Shown piece by piece: positions 27,222 to 36,672 of a DNA stretch of 64,000 bases; within the stretch, counting starts at the first letter, position 1; the number at the start of each line of letters is the position of its first letter. The stretch comes from Opitutales bacterium (GTDB lineage: Bacteria; Verrucomicrobiota; Verrucomicrobiia; Opitutales; Oceanipulchritudinaceae). Made by a program: the position numbers and the translations under genes. The notes beneath the pieces are model-generated. The model was not told the origin of the DNA. It did not search any database and worked only from the letters and a program-made list of their open reading frames with translations. The stretch is taken from the NCBI GenBank assembly GCA_020831525.1, contig JAFIGH010000011.1, positions 1 to 64,000 of the forward strand. Reading direction: 5' to 3'.

Positions 27222-29528
27222 TCAACGGCCGACTCCCGGATAGATGAGCAGCCGGTCGTGGATGAGAAGAGCGATATCGGGGCGACCATCACCGGTGAAG
27301 TCGCCCACCCTCGCCTCGCGCGGTTGGAAACCGCCCGCGCCCCGACGCGGTCCCATGTTCACATTGCGGTCGAAGAGCGTAAAGTGCAGGTAGCTGCGCC
27401 AGCCCTCCCCTCCCTGCGGCAGTCCGAGGATCTCCATAATGTGGTTCTGCGCGTCGATGGCGACAAGGTCGGGCCGGCCGTCACCCGTGAAATCTCCGGC
27501 GTCGAAGCCCATGTAACGCAGATCCTCAAGGTCGGTCTCGTGCGGTTCGAAGACATCGGCAAACTCCAGTCGCGGGCGGTCCAGCGGAAGCACCATAAAA
27601 CGTTCCTCACCGAAGATCACGAGCGCGCGGTCACCTTCGTCGCTCAAGTCAATGAACCGGCCCGCAAGCGGCGTCACGGGCGGCACCGCTACGGCATCGG
27701 CAAAGCGCATTACGCCCGTGCGGTCCGGGCGGTGTATGTGCAATTCGTTGCTGTCGGCGTCGAAGACAAGAAACTCTCCGTCATGCCTCAGGGGCAGGCG
27801 CGGGCGGCTGCTGCCGGAGCGGGCATTGAACTGGTCTTCGATGCGGAAGTCGCCGTCCTCGTAACGCAGCACACGCACAAATCCGCTCCCCGCCAAGAGC
27901 CAGAGGGGAGGTTCGCCGTCCCCGTCCTGAACGAGTGTGAGGCGGTTCGGCTCCACGTCGCCGAGCAAACTGCGCCGCAAGTCGCTCTCCACCGCCGTCT
28001 CATGGAGCCCGCTCTCATTCACGCGGAAGATGCGGACGGTCTCGCGTTGTCCGACGACCACGAGGTGCGGTTCGCGCCCGTCGACGTCGGCAAGAAACAT
28101 CGCGCGCGGATCGCGGCTTTGCCCTTCCAGCGGAAATGAACGGGTCTCCCATTGGAAAGGCTCCGCCCCCTCCAATTGCGCGGTCGTGAGAAAAAAGTCG
28201 CGCCCGCGCTTTTCGAGGATGAGAATCGCGGGGTCGCCCCCCGCTTCGAGCGGGCCCGCGCACACCAAGAGCGGACGGCCCTCCACCGCGATGAGCGAGG
28301 GAAAGGTAAAGCGGCCCGCTTCCGTGAGCCGGGAAACACCGACCAGTCCCTCGTCGCCGCTCGCCACGACCAGTGCGTCGGCGGCGAGGCGCGGGTGGCG
28401 GAAGGCATGGAGGGCGGAAATGGAAGAGAACGACGGAAACGCCGCCGCCTCCGCAAAATCTCCCTCCTTGTTCTGCGCAAAATAAAGCACCTCCGCCCCG
28501 CCCGGATTGGCCGCGACAACGGCGCGGCGTCCGCTACCGTTGAAATCGCCGGTGGCGTAGAGCCCGGCGTCGCGCAACCGCGAGGGCAGCGCGTAACTGC
28601 GCGCCTGCAAGCCCGACAGTGAACCGTCTTCCACGTCCGCAAGGGCGAGGCGCGCAGTTCGGACGATTCCCGTACGCTGCTCAGCGTACACAAGCAGCGG
28701 CCGCTCCTGCCCGTCGTCGAAGAAGAGGTGGCTGGAATGGGCGACATCCATGGGGAAGAGATACTCCGGCCCGAAGCCGCCGCCCGGATACTGGAAGCGC
28801 ACGGCGAGGTGGCGCTGCGTTCCCTCCCCGGACAAGTAGGCGATATCGGGTACGCCGTCGCCGTCGATATCAGCAATCCGCAGGCCCGCGCTGCTCGACG
28901 ACGCCAGGCGGTAGCGCACCGGTTCGTCCAGCCCGCCTTCCTCGTTCTGATAAAACAGGAGGATGTCCTCGCTCGCGATGACGACGAGATCCGTGCGTCC
29001 GTTGTTGTTGAGATCAACCGCACGGATCGAGCCCGGCCATTGCCGCGGCTCGAACACACGGGTCTCCCACCGCTCCGTGAACTCACCTTCCTCGTCCTGA
29101 TACAGGATCGTGAGCGGAACACGGTTCCCCGTGAAGGCGAGGTCGAGGCGCCCGCTTCCGTTGAAGTCGCCCGTCTCCAAGGCGTGGGCGACCTGCCCCG
29201 TCACTACGGTGCGCCGGTCGTAGGCCGCGCTGTCGACCACCGGCTCCCATCGGTTGCGCCGCACACGGCGTGTGAGCGCGGCGGGAGGTTCACCCTCCGC
29301 CCGGCGGAAAAGCATCTCAACCGATCCCCGGTCGTTGTTGATCAACGCGAAATCAAGCCGGCCGTTGTTGTTGAGATCCCCGTAGCTAAGCGACCGCGTG
29401 TTCCAGTCGAGCTTGAGAACTTCCGGTCCCTCGAGAATCACCGGGATATCCGCGGCCGCTCCACCCCGCGCAACCGCGACCGCGGCAAGCAGGCACACGC
29501 CCGCCAGACAGGTTCTGCGATCAATCAT
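27222..29528 (-). CDS. secreted FG-GAP/VCBS repeat protein
   Basis: A 768-residue exported protein with a signal peptide. At least seven calcium-binding-like repeats are seen (DLNNNGRLDFA, DFNGSGRLDLAF, DLNNNGRTDLVV, DIDGDGVPDIAY, DFNGSGRRAVV, DFTGDGRPDLVA, DFTGDGRPDIAL), typical of an integrin-alpha-like beta propeller. It probably mediates extracellular binding. It starts nine bases after the preceding gene and ends the four-gene operon that begins with the amidase. Confidence 0.85.
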   Translation of the reverse strand: MIDRRTCLAGVCLLAAVAVARGGAAADIPVILEGPEVLKLDWNTRSLSYGDLNNNGRLDFALINNDRGSVEMLFRRAEGEPPAALTRRVRRNRWEPVVDSAAYDRRTVVTGQVAHALETGDFNGSGRLDLAFTGNRVPLTILYQDEEGEFTERWETRVFEPRQWPGSIRAVDLNNNGRTDLVVIASEDILLFYQNEEGGLDEPVRYRLASSSSAGLRIADIDGDGVPDIAYLSGEGTQRHLAVRFQYPGGGFGPEYLFPMDVAHSSHLFFDDGQERPLLVYAEQRTGIVRTARLALADVEDGSLSGLQARSYALPSRLRDAGLYATGDFNGSGRRAVVAANPGGAEVLYFAQNKEGDFAEAAAFPSFSSISALHAFRHPRLAADALVVASGDEGLVGVSRLTEAGRFTFPSLIAVEGRPLLVCAGPLEAGGDPAILILEKRGRDFFLTTAQLEGAEPFQWETRSFPLEGQSRDPRAMFLADVDGREPHLVVVGQRETVRIFRVNESGLHETAVESDLRRSLLGDVEPNRLTLVQDGDGEPPLWLLAGSGFVRVLRYEDGDFRIEDQFNARSGSSRPRLPLRHDGEFLVFDADSNELHIHRPDRTGVMRFADAVAVPPVTPLAGRFIDLSDEGDRALVIFGEERFMVLPLDRPRLEFADVFEPHETDLEDLRYMGFDAGDFTGDGRPDLVAIDAQNHIMEILGLPQGGEGWRSYLHFTLFDRNVNMGPRRGAGGFQPREARVGDFTGDGRPDIALLIHDRLLIYPGVGR

Positions 29529-29537
29529 AACCGGCGC

Positions 29538-31367
29538 TCAGTCGTCTTTGGATTTCACGACACCCTCCTGCCGTAGGCCGTAGGGAGTCTTCACCGTGCG
29601 GGACAGGAAAACCTTGTCCAACCCGGAGAAATCCGGCACCGGAGGCACCTCATCCTCACCGGTGAGCGACATCAGTGCGCGCGCGCTGATCGCGCTGCCC
29701 TCCAGCATCCGCCGAACGTCCACAAAACCAAAACCCGCGGCGTCGTCACCCGACCTGCCGAGGTAGTCGCGCACCGCGGCAGTCTGCGCCAAGCCGCCCT
29801 CCGGCGACGCCATGAGCGCGAGGACATCGCGCAGCTTCGAAAGATTGCCCTGCGAGAAGACAAGCCGGTCATCGGTGACGGCGATGCCCTGCTGAGCCGC
29901 TGTTCCCTGCTGCATCATCATCGGCACGGTGTAGAGAGTGGCACCGAGATATTCGTCCTTTTGCAGCATACCGTCCATGCCGAAGGCCGCGAGCAATCGG
30001 TCCACACCTTCAACGATCCGGTTTCCGTCGTGCAAACTGAATACAAAAACATTCGTCGACATCTGCATCTGCTCGATCAACGGCACGCCTGCGGCCTCCT
30101 CCGTCGTCGGTTCAAAACTGAGTATAACGACTTCGTCCGTGAAGTTGCGGAAGAGCATTTGGTCGAGGTCGACTCCGCTTTGCGAGGCGAGCTGCCCCTT
30201 GTATGCCTGGTACATATTACCATAGAGCGGAGTAACCTGAGGCACAAGCCGGTCGACGGCGCGCAGCACGGCACCGACGTCGTAGCGTGCCACGGTCACG
30301 CTCGTGACATCCGCCGGCACAAAGTCGAAATCCGGCAGTCCGCCGTCGGTGTAGGCAAACAGGCTATTCACGAGACCACCGCGCGCCTCGGTCTCAAGGC
30401 CGGAAACAAAGCGGACCACGTCCTTGTCGACCTTCGCCGTGTAGTAGAGGCCCCGCAGGGCGTCGATGCGGACGAGGTCGAGGAGGCGGTCGGGCGCGGC
30501 GACCATGCCGCCCTCAATCATCTGCGCCGCGTCTTTCATCAGCGCGGGCACGGCCTCGCGCAGAACTTCATCGAGGAAGTCGAGCCGCGCAAACACCCGC
30601 ACATCGGCATCGGCCAGCGCATCCTCGCCGATCTGGAAAATGGAACGGTCGGCAAACGCGCTCGTCAGCCCCCCCTCGACTTCGCCGATGACCGTGGAGA
30701 CATCGGCGGAGCCCATCGAGAAGACCATAAGGGAGTCATTGTAGAGCAAATATCCGCGTTCGTGCTCCTTGCCCGCTTCTTTCGGTTCGTAGACGGTGAA
30801 TCCGTCAACCTTCCGCACCTCAAAGGGATCGTCCTCGCCGTCGTCGCCGTGCTCCTCCCGCAAGTGCGCGAATGCCTTCTCGAAAAGCTCTTGTTTGCCA
30901 TCGTGGGTAAGGACAATGCGGATACCGGGGCGGACGCGGCCCAACACGGCGTCTTCGTCGGCGTCGTCATCCATAAACCCCGCAAGAGCCGCCGGATTGG
31001 CGGCGGAAACACCGACTGCCAGCCGACCGGCGAACAATTCACGCGCCTCCTCCTCGGTCAGGCCGAGCTTCTCACCGGCCCAGGGAATCGCCTTGCGGAT
31101 ATCCAGTTCGAGATCTTCCGGAAGCGGCACGCCGAGCGAGGTGAGCATGCTCCGAACAAAGCGCATATAGTCTTCGTTTTGGACAAAGTCCCAACCGTCG
31201 TTTTCAGACCAGCGTTCAATCATGCCCGCGAGCGGCAGGGTCTCGGCAAAGAAAATGGTTTCATCGCCGAAGAGAACGGCGGGCGATTTGTCCGCAAAGG
31301 ACAACGTGGGGCCGAGAAGAAGCGCGGAGAGCGCTGCGGCCAAGCGGATAGGTATGTATTTATTCAT
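29538..31367 (-). CDS. uncharacterised secreted protein of the amidase operon
   Basis: A 609-residue exported protein with a signal peptide (MNKYIPIRLAAALSALL). The mature part is acidic and alternates predicted helices and strands, with no domain I can name with confidence. The ATG at 31365-31367 overlaps the end of the protease gene by eight bases, so they are coupled. It may be a client or regulator of the upstream trypsin-like protease; that is inferred only from coupling. Confidence 0.6.
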   Translation of the reverse strand: MNKYIPIRLAAALSALLLGPTLSFADKSPAVLFGDETIFFAETLPLAGMIERWSENDGWDFVQNEDYMRFVRSMLTSLGVPLPEDLELDIRKAIPWAGEKLGLTEEEARELFAGRLAVGVSAANPAALAGFMDDDADEDAVLGRVRPGIRIVLTHDGKQELFEKAFAHLREEHGDDGEDDPFEVRKVDGFTVYEPKEAGKEHERGYLLYNDSLMVFSMGSADVSTVIGEVEGGLTSAFADRSIFQIGEDALADADVRVFARLDFLDEVLREAVPALMKDAAQMIEGGMVAAPDRLLDLVRIDALRGLYYTAKVDKDVVRFVSGLETEARGGLVNSLFAYTDGGLPDFDFVPADVTSVTVARYDVGAVLRAVDRLVPQVTPLYGNMYQAYKGQLASQSGVDLDQMLFRNFTDEVVILSFEPTTEEAAGVPLIEQMQMSTNVFVFSLHDGNRIVEGVDRLLAAFGMDGMLQKDEYLGATLYTVPMMMQQGTAAQQGIAVTDDRLVFSQGNLSKLRDVLALMASPEGGLAQTAAVRDYLGRSGDDAAGFGFVDVRRMLEGSAISARALMSLTGEDEVPPVPDFSGLDKVFLSRTVKTPYGLRQEGVVKSKDD

Positions 31368-32298
31368 TTGTGGTAGAACTGGTCGGCGGTGCGTTGTAGC
31401 GGAACCCGCTGTTGGGATTGCGCGGGTCGAAGGCAAAAGCGTCGCGGTTACGCAGGAAACGTTTCAGCACTTCCGCGGGAATGGCAAACCCCAGACCCTC
31501 CGTGCCAAAGCCCACGACTTTCATGTTGTTCACGCCCACCACCTCGCCGCGCAGGTTGAAAAGCGGTCCCCCGCTGTTGCCGGGGTTGATCTCGGCGGTT
31601 GTCTGGATAAAGAGGTTACCGTTGATCACGCGGTTGCGCAGGCTCACGATGCCCTCCGACACCGTGCGCTCAAGGCCGAGCGGATTGCCGATGGCGAACA
31701 CCGTCTGTCCTTGCCGGAGGGACTCCGAAGAGCCGAGCGGCACTGTCTCGAACCGCCGCGGGTCGTCCGTGTGCACGCGCAGCAGCGCGAGGTCCCACTC
31801 CGGGCTCGTCGCGACGATCTGCACATTCTCGAACACACGACGCTCCAACCCGCGTCCGTCGCGGTCGGGATCCTCGAAGACGGTCACCCGCAGGTCGTGC
31901 TCGCCCGCGATCACGTGGTCGTTGGTGATCACCCAGCCGTCCGTGTGGATCACAAACCCCGAGCCGAGCCCCGTCGGCGTCTGCACCAGCACCACCGCCG
32001 GTCCGACACGGCCGACAAGGTCCTGCACATTCATAAAGGCCCCGCCCGACTCCTCCCGGTAGAGAAACTCCGTCGCAACGCTTGCACGGTCCTCAATCGA
32101 CAGATCCGAAATCTGCAAAATAGCGTCGCGCGGGATCGAGACCACGGTGAAGCCGAGGTCGACATACACGCGGTCGGGTTTTTCCGCGAGGAGACGCGCC
32201 GAGACCGAAGTGCCGTCGACCAAGTCAAAAACCATGACTTGGGCGGACGCGCACGCCGCCGCAAAGACGGAAAGAAAAACACGAAACATAAACCGCAT
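31360..32298 (-). CDS. exported trypsin-like serine protease (HtrA-like, no PDZ)
   Basis: A 312-residue exported protease with a signal peptide. After about 90 residues of a variable N-terminal domain comes an S1C-type catalytic domain with H128 (ITNDHVI), D169 (EWDLALLRV) and S242 (NPGNSGGPLF). There is no PDZ domain, unlike DegP/DegS. It probably performs periplasmic protein quality control or processing. Its ATG and the amidase stop share one base (TAATG), and its own end overlaps the next gene. Confidence 0.85.
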   Translation of the reverse strand: MRFMFRVFLSVFAAACASAQVMVFDLVDGTSVSARLLAEKPDRVYVDLGFTVVSIPRDAILQISDLSIEDRASVATEFLYREESGGAFMNVQDLVGRVGPAVVLVQTPTGLGSGFVIHTDGWVITNDHVIAGEHDLRVTVFEDPDRDGRGLERRVFENVQIVATSPEWDLALLRVHTDDPRRFETVPLGSSESLRQGQTVFAIGNPLGLERTVSEGIVSLRNRVINGNLFIQTTAEINPGNSGGPLFNLRGEVVGVNNMKVVGFGTEGLGFAIPAEVLKRFLRNRDAFAFDPRNPNSGFRYNAPPTSSTTNE

Positions 32299-33626
32299 TA
32301 TCTCCCGCGTGTCTCCGGATTCAAGCCCGCTTCAGGAAAAAGTCTGTCAAAAGGCGGCGGCCCCGCCCGGCGCGCAAATCGCTCCAGCCCCGCCGCCACC
32401 GCGTCGGCATATTCCCGGAAAATCGACGGGCGCTCTTCCCCCCCGATTATCCGCAGCCCGTCATAGTCGCCCGCCTGCAAGCGCGCATAGGTCACCTTGC
32501 TGTTCGCCACATACGGCTCCAGAAAAACTGTCGGTGCCGGGAAGAGCCGGTTCGCGGCAAGGTTACGCGCCCACACGTAAGGGTTGTCCGAGACCCGTCG
32601 CGCGTTCGGCCCCCGGTAGCGGAAAGGCGGCAGCCCGCTCGCCTCCGCCAGCGCCTTCGCCAGCGATTCCGCCAAGGGGATCTCCACCCGGTCAAATCCG
32701 CGCAGCAGCCGCTCCAGCATCAGCACCCGCTGCTCCGCCTCGGCCAATTCCGCCGAACTGTAGGCACCGTTGACGATGACGTGCGAATGATCGCGCTCGA
32801 CCAGCGTAGGCTCATCCGGATCCGGCCATGGCACGGCATCGATGTGCAGACAAAGAACAAGGTCCGCCCCCCGCTCCCGGATACGCTCCGCCCGTGCCCG
32901 GTTCTCCGCCGACACGTAGAACATTCGGTTGGCAAGCCGTTCCACCGCCTCGCGCTCCGGCGGTTCCCCCGCGTCGACCGCCAGCCGCGCTTCCGCTTCC
33001 GCCAGAAAATCCTCCGGCCTCAATCGAGTCACGGGCGTATCGTCCTCACGCGCAAGGAAGACCTCCGCTCCCAGACGCTCCAGCCGCTCCCGCACCATAA
33101 ACGCGATCTTTAGCACAAGATCGCCCTCCACCACCGGCGGGTCGTCGCCGATACGGAAATGCCGGTGCTCCATGCGGCTCCACGCTCCGCCGAGGTGTCC
33201 GGGGTCCAGCGCAATCCGCCAACCCGCCAGTGGGTTTTCCGTCTCCGACCGGACCGCCTGCCCGCTCCCCTCGTGTAACTTTCCGTTTTCCGGGTGCGGC
33301 GAGGGCGACAGAAGCTCCGGCACCACTTCGGCACCCGCCTCCGCTGTCTCCCCTTCCGGTCCGGCCACCGGATCCACCGCGAAAGCCAGACGGTAATACA
33401 GGGGCTCCTCCACAGCACCCTGCCGCACATAAAGCGCCGATTCCGAAAAATCGATGAGGCTTCGGTCCATTTGTCGCGAAACATAAACCCCGAACAACCG
33501 CTCCACGAGATCGTCCCGCGCCGCCGTCCCCTGAAACGCGTCCAACCGCCCAAAGTGCACCCCCGCCGAAACTCCGCCGCCCCACAAAAGCGCTGCAAGG
33601 AGCGCCAATACCGCCGTCACCTTCAT
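32298..33626 (-). CDS. N-acetylmuramoyl-L-alanine amidase-like protein
   Basis: About 442 residues with a signal peptide starting MKVTAVLALLAALL. The second half matches the zinc Amidase_3 fold (RIALDPGHLGG at the first ligand region, then ENRARAERIRERGADLVLCLHID), so it likely cleaves the peptide from murein glycan strands. The N-terminal 180 residues are unusual for the family and not recognised. It heads a leftward operon with a protease, an unknown secreted protein and an FG-GAP protein. The ATG at 33624-33626 fits the signal peptide. Confidence 0.75.
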   Translation of the reverse strand: MKVTAVLALLAALLWGGGVSAGVHFGRLDAFQGTAARDDLVERLFGVYVSRQMDRSLIDFSESALYVRQGAVEEPLYYRLAFAVDPVAGPEGETAEAGAEVVPELLSPSPHPENGKLHEGSGQAVRSETENPLAGWRIALDPGHLGGAWSRMEHRHFRIGDDPPVVEGDLVLKIAFMVRERLERLGAEVFLAREDDTPVTRLRPEDFLAEAEARLAVDAGEPPEREAVERLANRMFYVSAENRARAERIRERGADLVLCLHIDAVPWPDPDEPTLVERDHSHVIVNGAYSSAELAEAEQRVLMLERLLRGFDRVEIPLAESLAKALAEASGLPPFRYRGPNARRVSDNPYVWARNLAANRLFPAPTVFLEPYVANSKVTYARLQAGDYDGLRIIGGEERPSIFREYADAVAAGLERFARRAGPPPFDRLFPEAGLNPETRGR

Positions 33627-33714
33627 TCGTGCAATCCTTCCCCGCCCCGCTTCGACCGTCAAGCGCGCCCCGCCTCCCGACACCAGCCGCCCAATCGGCC
33701 CGGCAGTTTTCTGA

Positions 33715-33800
33715 TCCTTAGTTAATTTACTTGACGGATTTATCTGTCTCATAGTCATAAATACTTGACATTTCTTAACTCATAGTAAAAGTAATTGACG
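33715..33800. repeat. AT-rich TTGACG repeat island 2
   Basis: Three TTGAC copies lie at 33731, 33765 and 33795. The units between them (34 and 30 bases) share CTCATAGT followed by an A/T run, so they are imperfect direct repeats. The sequence is AT-rich within a GC-rich region and holds no gene. It separates the amidase operon from a methyltransferase gene fragment. Confidence 0.6.
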
Positions 33801-33923
33801 AGATCTCTCGTTTGGCGAGACGGACGGTCTGTGCCGACAGCAACCTGGACGGCAGGCCTTACGCGGGCGGTGCGGCGTGTGTTTCCGCACCGGCAGACAC
33901 CCCGGGTTCGCAGCTCCACGGCT

Positions 33924-34046
33924 GCGGGCGAAGGCCAGTTGCTCTGCGGAAATGTTCACTCCCGTGACGCGGCACCCGTAGTGCTCCGCCGCGAACTTCG
34001 CCAGCCCGCCCCAGCCGCAGCCGATGTCGAGGAGGTGGTCGCCTAC
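33924..34046 (-). pseudogene. fragment of a cyclopropane-fatty-acid synthase-like gene
   Basis: Read leftward from 34046, about 41 codons give VGDHLLDIGCGWGGLAKF then AAEHYGCRVTGVNISAEQ, which is the SAM-binding motif I region of cyclopropane-fatty-acyl-phospholipid synthases and related methyltransferases. Neither the N-terminal domain nor the rest of the methyltransferase fold is present: similarity ends near 33924 and the upstream side runs straight into the mpl 3' end in another frame. It is therefore a decayed or recombined remnant. Confidence 0.7.
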
Positions 34047-35476
34047 TCGGAACCTTTCTTTACCGTTGCTCCTTTCCGCACCTGCGCCACGGAGCGCGCA
34101 ATGACGCCGTCGAACGATCCGTTGGAAAAGAAGCAGACAACGCGCGCCCCGCCGGAGTCCAGCTCCGCACCGAGGCGTTCACCGAGTCGCTCGTTGCAGC
34201 CGTGGGCTACGGCACGCGGGCCGATCTTCGCGGCCATGGCGGAAAAGTCGATGCGCTCCGCGTCGCTGTAACGCTCGGGACGGAAAACCCCGCCGAAATG
34301 GATGCGGTCGGCCATGGCGAAAGCGTCGGCAAAGGCGGCCTCATGCACCTTGCGGCATGCCGTGTTGGAGCGTGCCTCAAAGCACGCCACGACCTCGCGT
34401 CCGGGGAAACGCGCGCGCAGGCCCTTCAGCGTTCCCGCGACGGCCGTGGGATGGTGGGCAAAGTCGGAGACAAGGGCGAGTGTCCCGTCCTCAAAGAGCA
34501 ACTCCTGCCTGCGCTTCACCCCCCCAAACGCGGCAAGGGCAGAAACATCAAAGGCCGCGGGATCGGCGCATCCCGCCGCGCGGGCCGCCGCAAGGGCCGC
34601 CATGGCCGCGTTGCGCGCGTTGAAGAGTCCCCACTGCGGCCAGCGCACCTCCGCCCAGCACCGCCCCCGCCACTCCAGCGTGAAAGCTGCCCCGGCGGCG
34701 TCTTCCGCGTAGCCCGCTATACGGAGATCGTTGTTTTCGCCCGTCCCCACGCGCAGGACTTCCGTCCACGGCACATCGAGGAGCGGAGCGAGCGCGGGAT
34801 CGTCGCCGTTGGCAAGGATGCACCCGCTCCGCGGCACCAACCGCGTGACATGGCTAAAACTGCGCGCGATATCAGCGAGATCCCGGAAGATATCCGCGTG
34901 GTCGAACTCAAGGTTGTTGAGGACAAGGATGTCGGGTGTGTAATGCACAAACTTGCTGCGCTTGTCGAAAAAGGCGCTGTCATATTCATCGCCCTCGATG
35001 ACAAACGGTCCGCCGTCCCGGCCCGCCGCGGCCCCGCCCGGCAACCCACGGGGCACGCCGCCGATAAACCAGCCCGGCCCGCGTCCCGCCGCCTCCAAAA
35101 GGTGCGCGCAGAGCGCCGTGGTCGTCGTCTTTCCGTGCGTGCCGCACACCACCACATTGCGGCGCTTGCGCAGCACCTCCGTGCGCAGCAGCTCCGGGAG
35201 CGACACCATGGGCACCGCGCGCGTCTCCAGAAGCCACTCCACCTCCGGATTGCCCCGCGAGTTCACGTTGCCCACCACCACGACATCCGGCGCCAGCCGC
35301 TCCAGCCGCTCCGCGTCGTAGCCCGGCAGCGGCTCGATCCCCGCCGCCGCGAGCGCCTCGCTCATGGGCGGATAAACCGCTTGGTCCGCGCCCGTCACCT
35401 CGTGCCCCAGCGACCGCATGAGAATGGCCGCGTTGCCCATCCCCGTCCCGCCCACACTCATGAAATACATCCGCAT
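34043..35476 (-). CDS. mpl: UDP-N-acetylmuramate:tripeptide ligase Mpl
   Basis: A 477-residue Mur-ligase family protein. The N-terminal Rossmann part reads SVGGTGMGNAAILMRSLG, the ATP loop reads GTHGKTTTT, and FAHHPTAVAGTL marks the C-terminal domain. These features and the length fit Mpl, which attaches the recovered tripeptide to UDP-MurNAc in peptidoglycan recycling, better than MurC. The start MRMYFMSVGG at 35474-35476 is favoured. Divergent from the following PEP-CTERM gene. Confidence 0.85.
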   Translation of the reverse strand: MRMYFMSVGGTGMGNAAILMRSLGHEVTGADQAVYPPMSEALAAAGIEPLPGYDAERLERLAPDVVVVGNVNSRGNPEVEWLLETRAVPMVSLPELLRTEVLRKRRNVVVCGTHGKTTTTALCAHLLEAAGRGPGWFIGGVPRGLPGGAAAGRDGGPFVIEGDEYDSAFFDKRSKFVHYTPDILVLNNLEFDHADIFRDLADIARSFSHVTRLVPRSGCILANGDDPALAPLLDVPWTEVLRVGTGENNDLRIAGYAEDAAGAAFTLEWRGRCWAEVRWPQWGLFNARNAAMAALAAARAAGCADPAAFDVSALAAFGGVKRRQELLFEDGTLALVSDFAHHPTAVAGTLKGLRARFPGREVVACFEARSNTACRKVHEAAFADAFAMADRIHFGGVFRPERYSDAERIDFSAMAAKIGPRAVAHGCNERLGERLGAELDSGGARVVCFFSNGSFDGVIARSVAQVRKGATVKKGSE

Positions 35477-35599
35477 CCGCACAAAGCGACCAAACCCCGC
35501 GCCCGCGCGCAAGCGCGATGTGGGGATATCGGTCCCCTGAAACCGAGGAATCCAAAAACCGGAGAATAACGTAAGTAATTCATGAAAAGAACCTTGCAC

Positions 35600-35628
35600 T
35601 TGACATGCGGATGCTTCGGTCAAGAATA
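35600..35628 (+). promoter_or_regulatory. candidate promoter of the PEP-CTERM protease gene
   Basis: TTGACA at 35600-35605 is followed after 17 bases by AGAATA at 35623-35628. The expected start of transcription would fall within a few bases of the ATG at 35638, so the mRNA may be leaderless; no ribosome site is visible before that ATG. The prediction is by consensus only. Confidence 0.4.
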
Positions 35629-35637
35629 AACCGCACC

Positions 35638-36567
35638 ATGCGAACGGCCAAACTATCCCTCGGAACTACGCTGATTCTCTCCATTCTCGTCCATGCGGCA
35701 GGCCACGCCGCAATTATCGACGGTTTCGAAACCGCATTCAACGACCGCTTTGCCAATGACGAAAGCTTCATCGCGGCGGAGTTCGACCTTTCGGGCGTGG
35801 CGATCAACAGCCAAAACGTTCTCGCTGGGAGGTGGGTAACAATGATCAGCGCGAACGTATTCTTAAGCTCGGAACACTTCGCGCCAACGACTGGCAGCGT
35901 GACTTTTTTCCAAACCAACGATTCGGAAGGACCCAGCCTTACGCGGGGATTCAGCAACACTGCTCAACAGATCGGCGAAACCGACCTGTGGATTGGTACA
36001 CTCGATACCCCCCTGACCGAGGACTACAATTTCTTTGAGTTCTCGACCACTGCTCTCTCAAACCAAGGTCAGTTCAACAATTGGGCGTTCAACAGCGCGA
36101 ACGCTTACTTTCTCGGAAAGATCTCCAACGAACCCGGCGCGGCTTCACCGGCAACCCTCAACATGGCCGTCGGACGGAACCAAATTGACGGCTTCCAATC
36201 CTCATTCAGTGCGGCTGGCAACACCGGAACCGCGATCGAAGCCACCTACAACGACTCTTCAAGTGCCAACTGGGTCGAGTTTGAAACAGTCCTCCAGCGC
36301 GGCGACTCCGGCGCACCGCTGTTTGTGGAGAGCGAGGGGAATCTAGTCCTCGCGGGTATCGCATGGTATGTCCTTGGTTTGGACGAAACCGATGACAGTG
36401 TGCCGGGAGATGCCACAGGCTTTACCTACCTCGGCAACTACACCTCCGAAATCAATGCTTTCCTTGACGAGCACTCCCTTCCGGCCATTCCCGAGCCCGC
36501 CCACTTCACTGTTCTGCTGGCCGTTTGCGCGGCACTCCTGACGATTCGCCACCGCCGCAGTAGGTAA
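35638..36567 (+). CDS. PEP-CTERM-sorted trypsin-like protein
   Basis: A 309-residue exported protein with a signal peptide. A trypsin-like fold is suggested by RGDSGAPLF (S224), a possible catalytic D116 in ETDLWIGTLD and H80 in LSSEHFAPTTG. The usual TAAHC histidine box is altered to SSEHF. The C-terminus is a PEP-CTERM tail (AIPEPAHF, hydrophobic helix, RHRRSR). It is probably surface-anchored by the exosortase. The start MRTAKLSLG is chosen; longer starts overlap the candidate promoter. Confidence 0.75.
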   Translation: MRTAKLSLGTTLILSILVHAAGHAAIIDGFETAFNDRFANDESFIAAEFDLSGVAINSQNVLAGRWVTMISANVFLSSEHFAPTTGSVTFFQTNDSEGPSLTRGFSNTAQQIGETDLWIGTLDTPLTEDYNFFEFSTTALSNQGQFNNWAFNSANAYFLGKISNEPGAASPATLNMAVGRNQIDGFQSSFSAAGNTGTAIEATYNDSSSANWVEFETVLQRGDSGAPLFVESEGNLVLAGIAWYVLGLDETDDSVPGDATGFTYLGNYTSEINAFLDEHSLPAIPEPAHFTVLLAVCAALLTIRHRRSR

Positions 36568-36672
36568 TCGGGCTTTCAGGCACTTACCCCCATCACCCCC
36601 GTCGCAAAACGTCGCACACACTCCGCAGCATGGTAGAGACGCGGGGGCGCGCGGTGGGTAAACTGTGACGCC

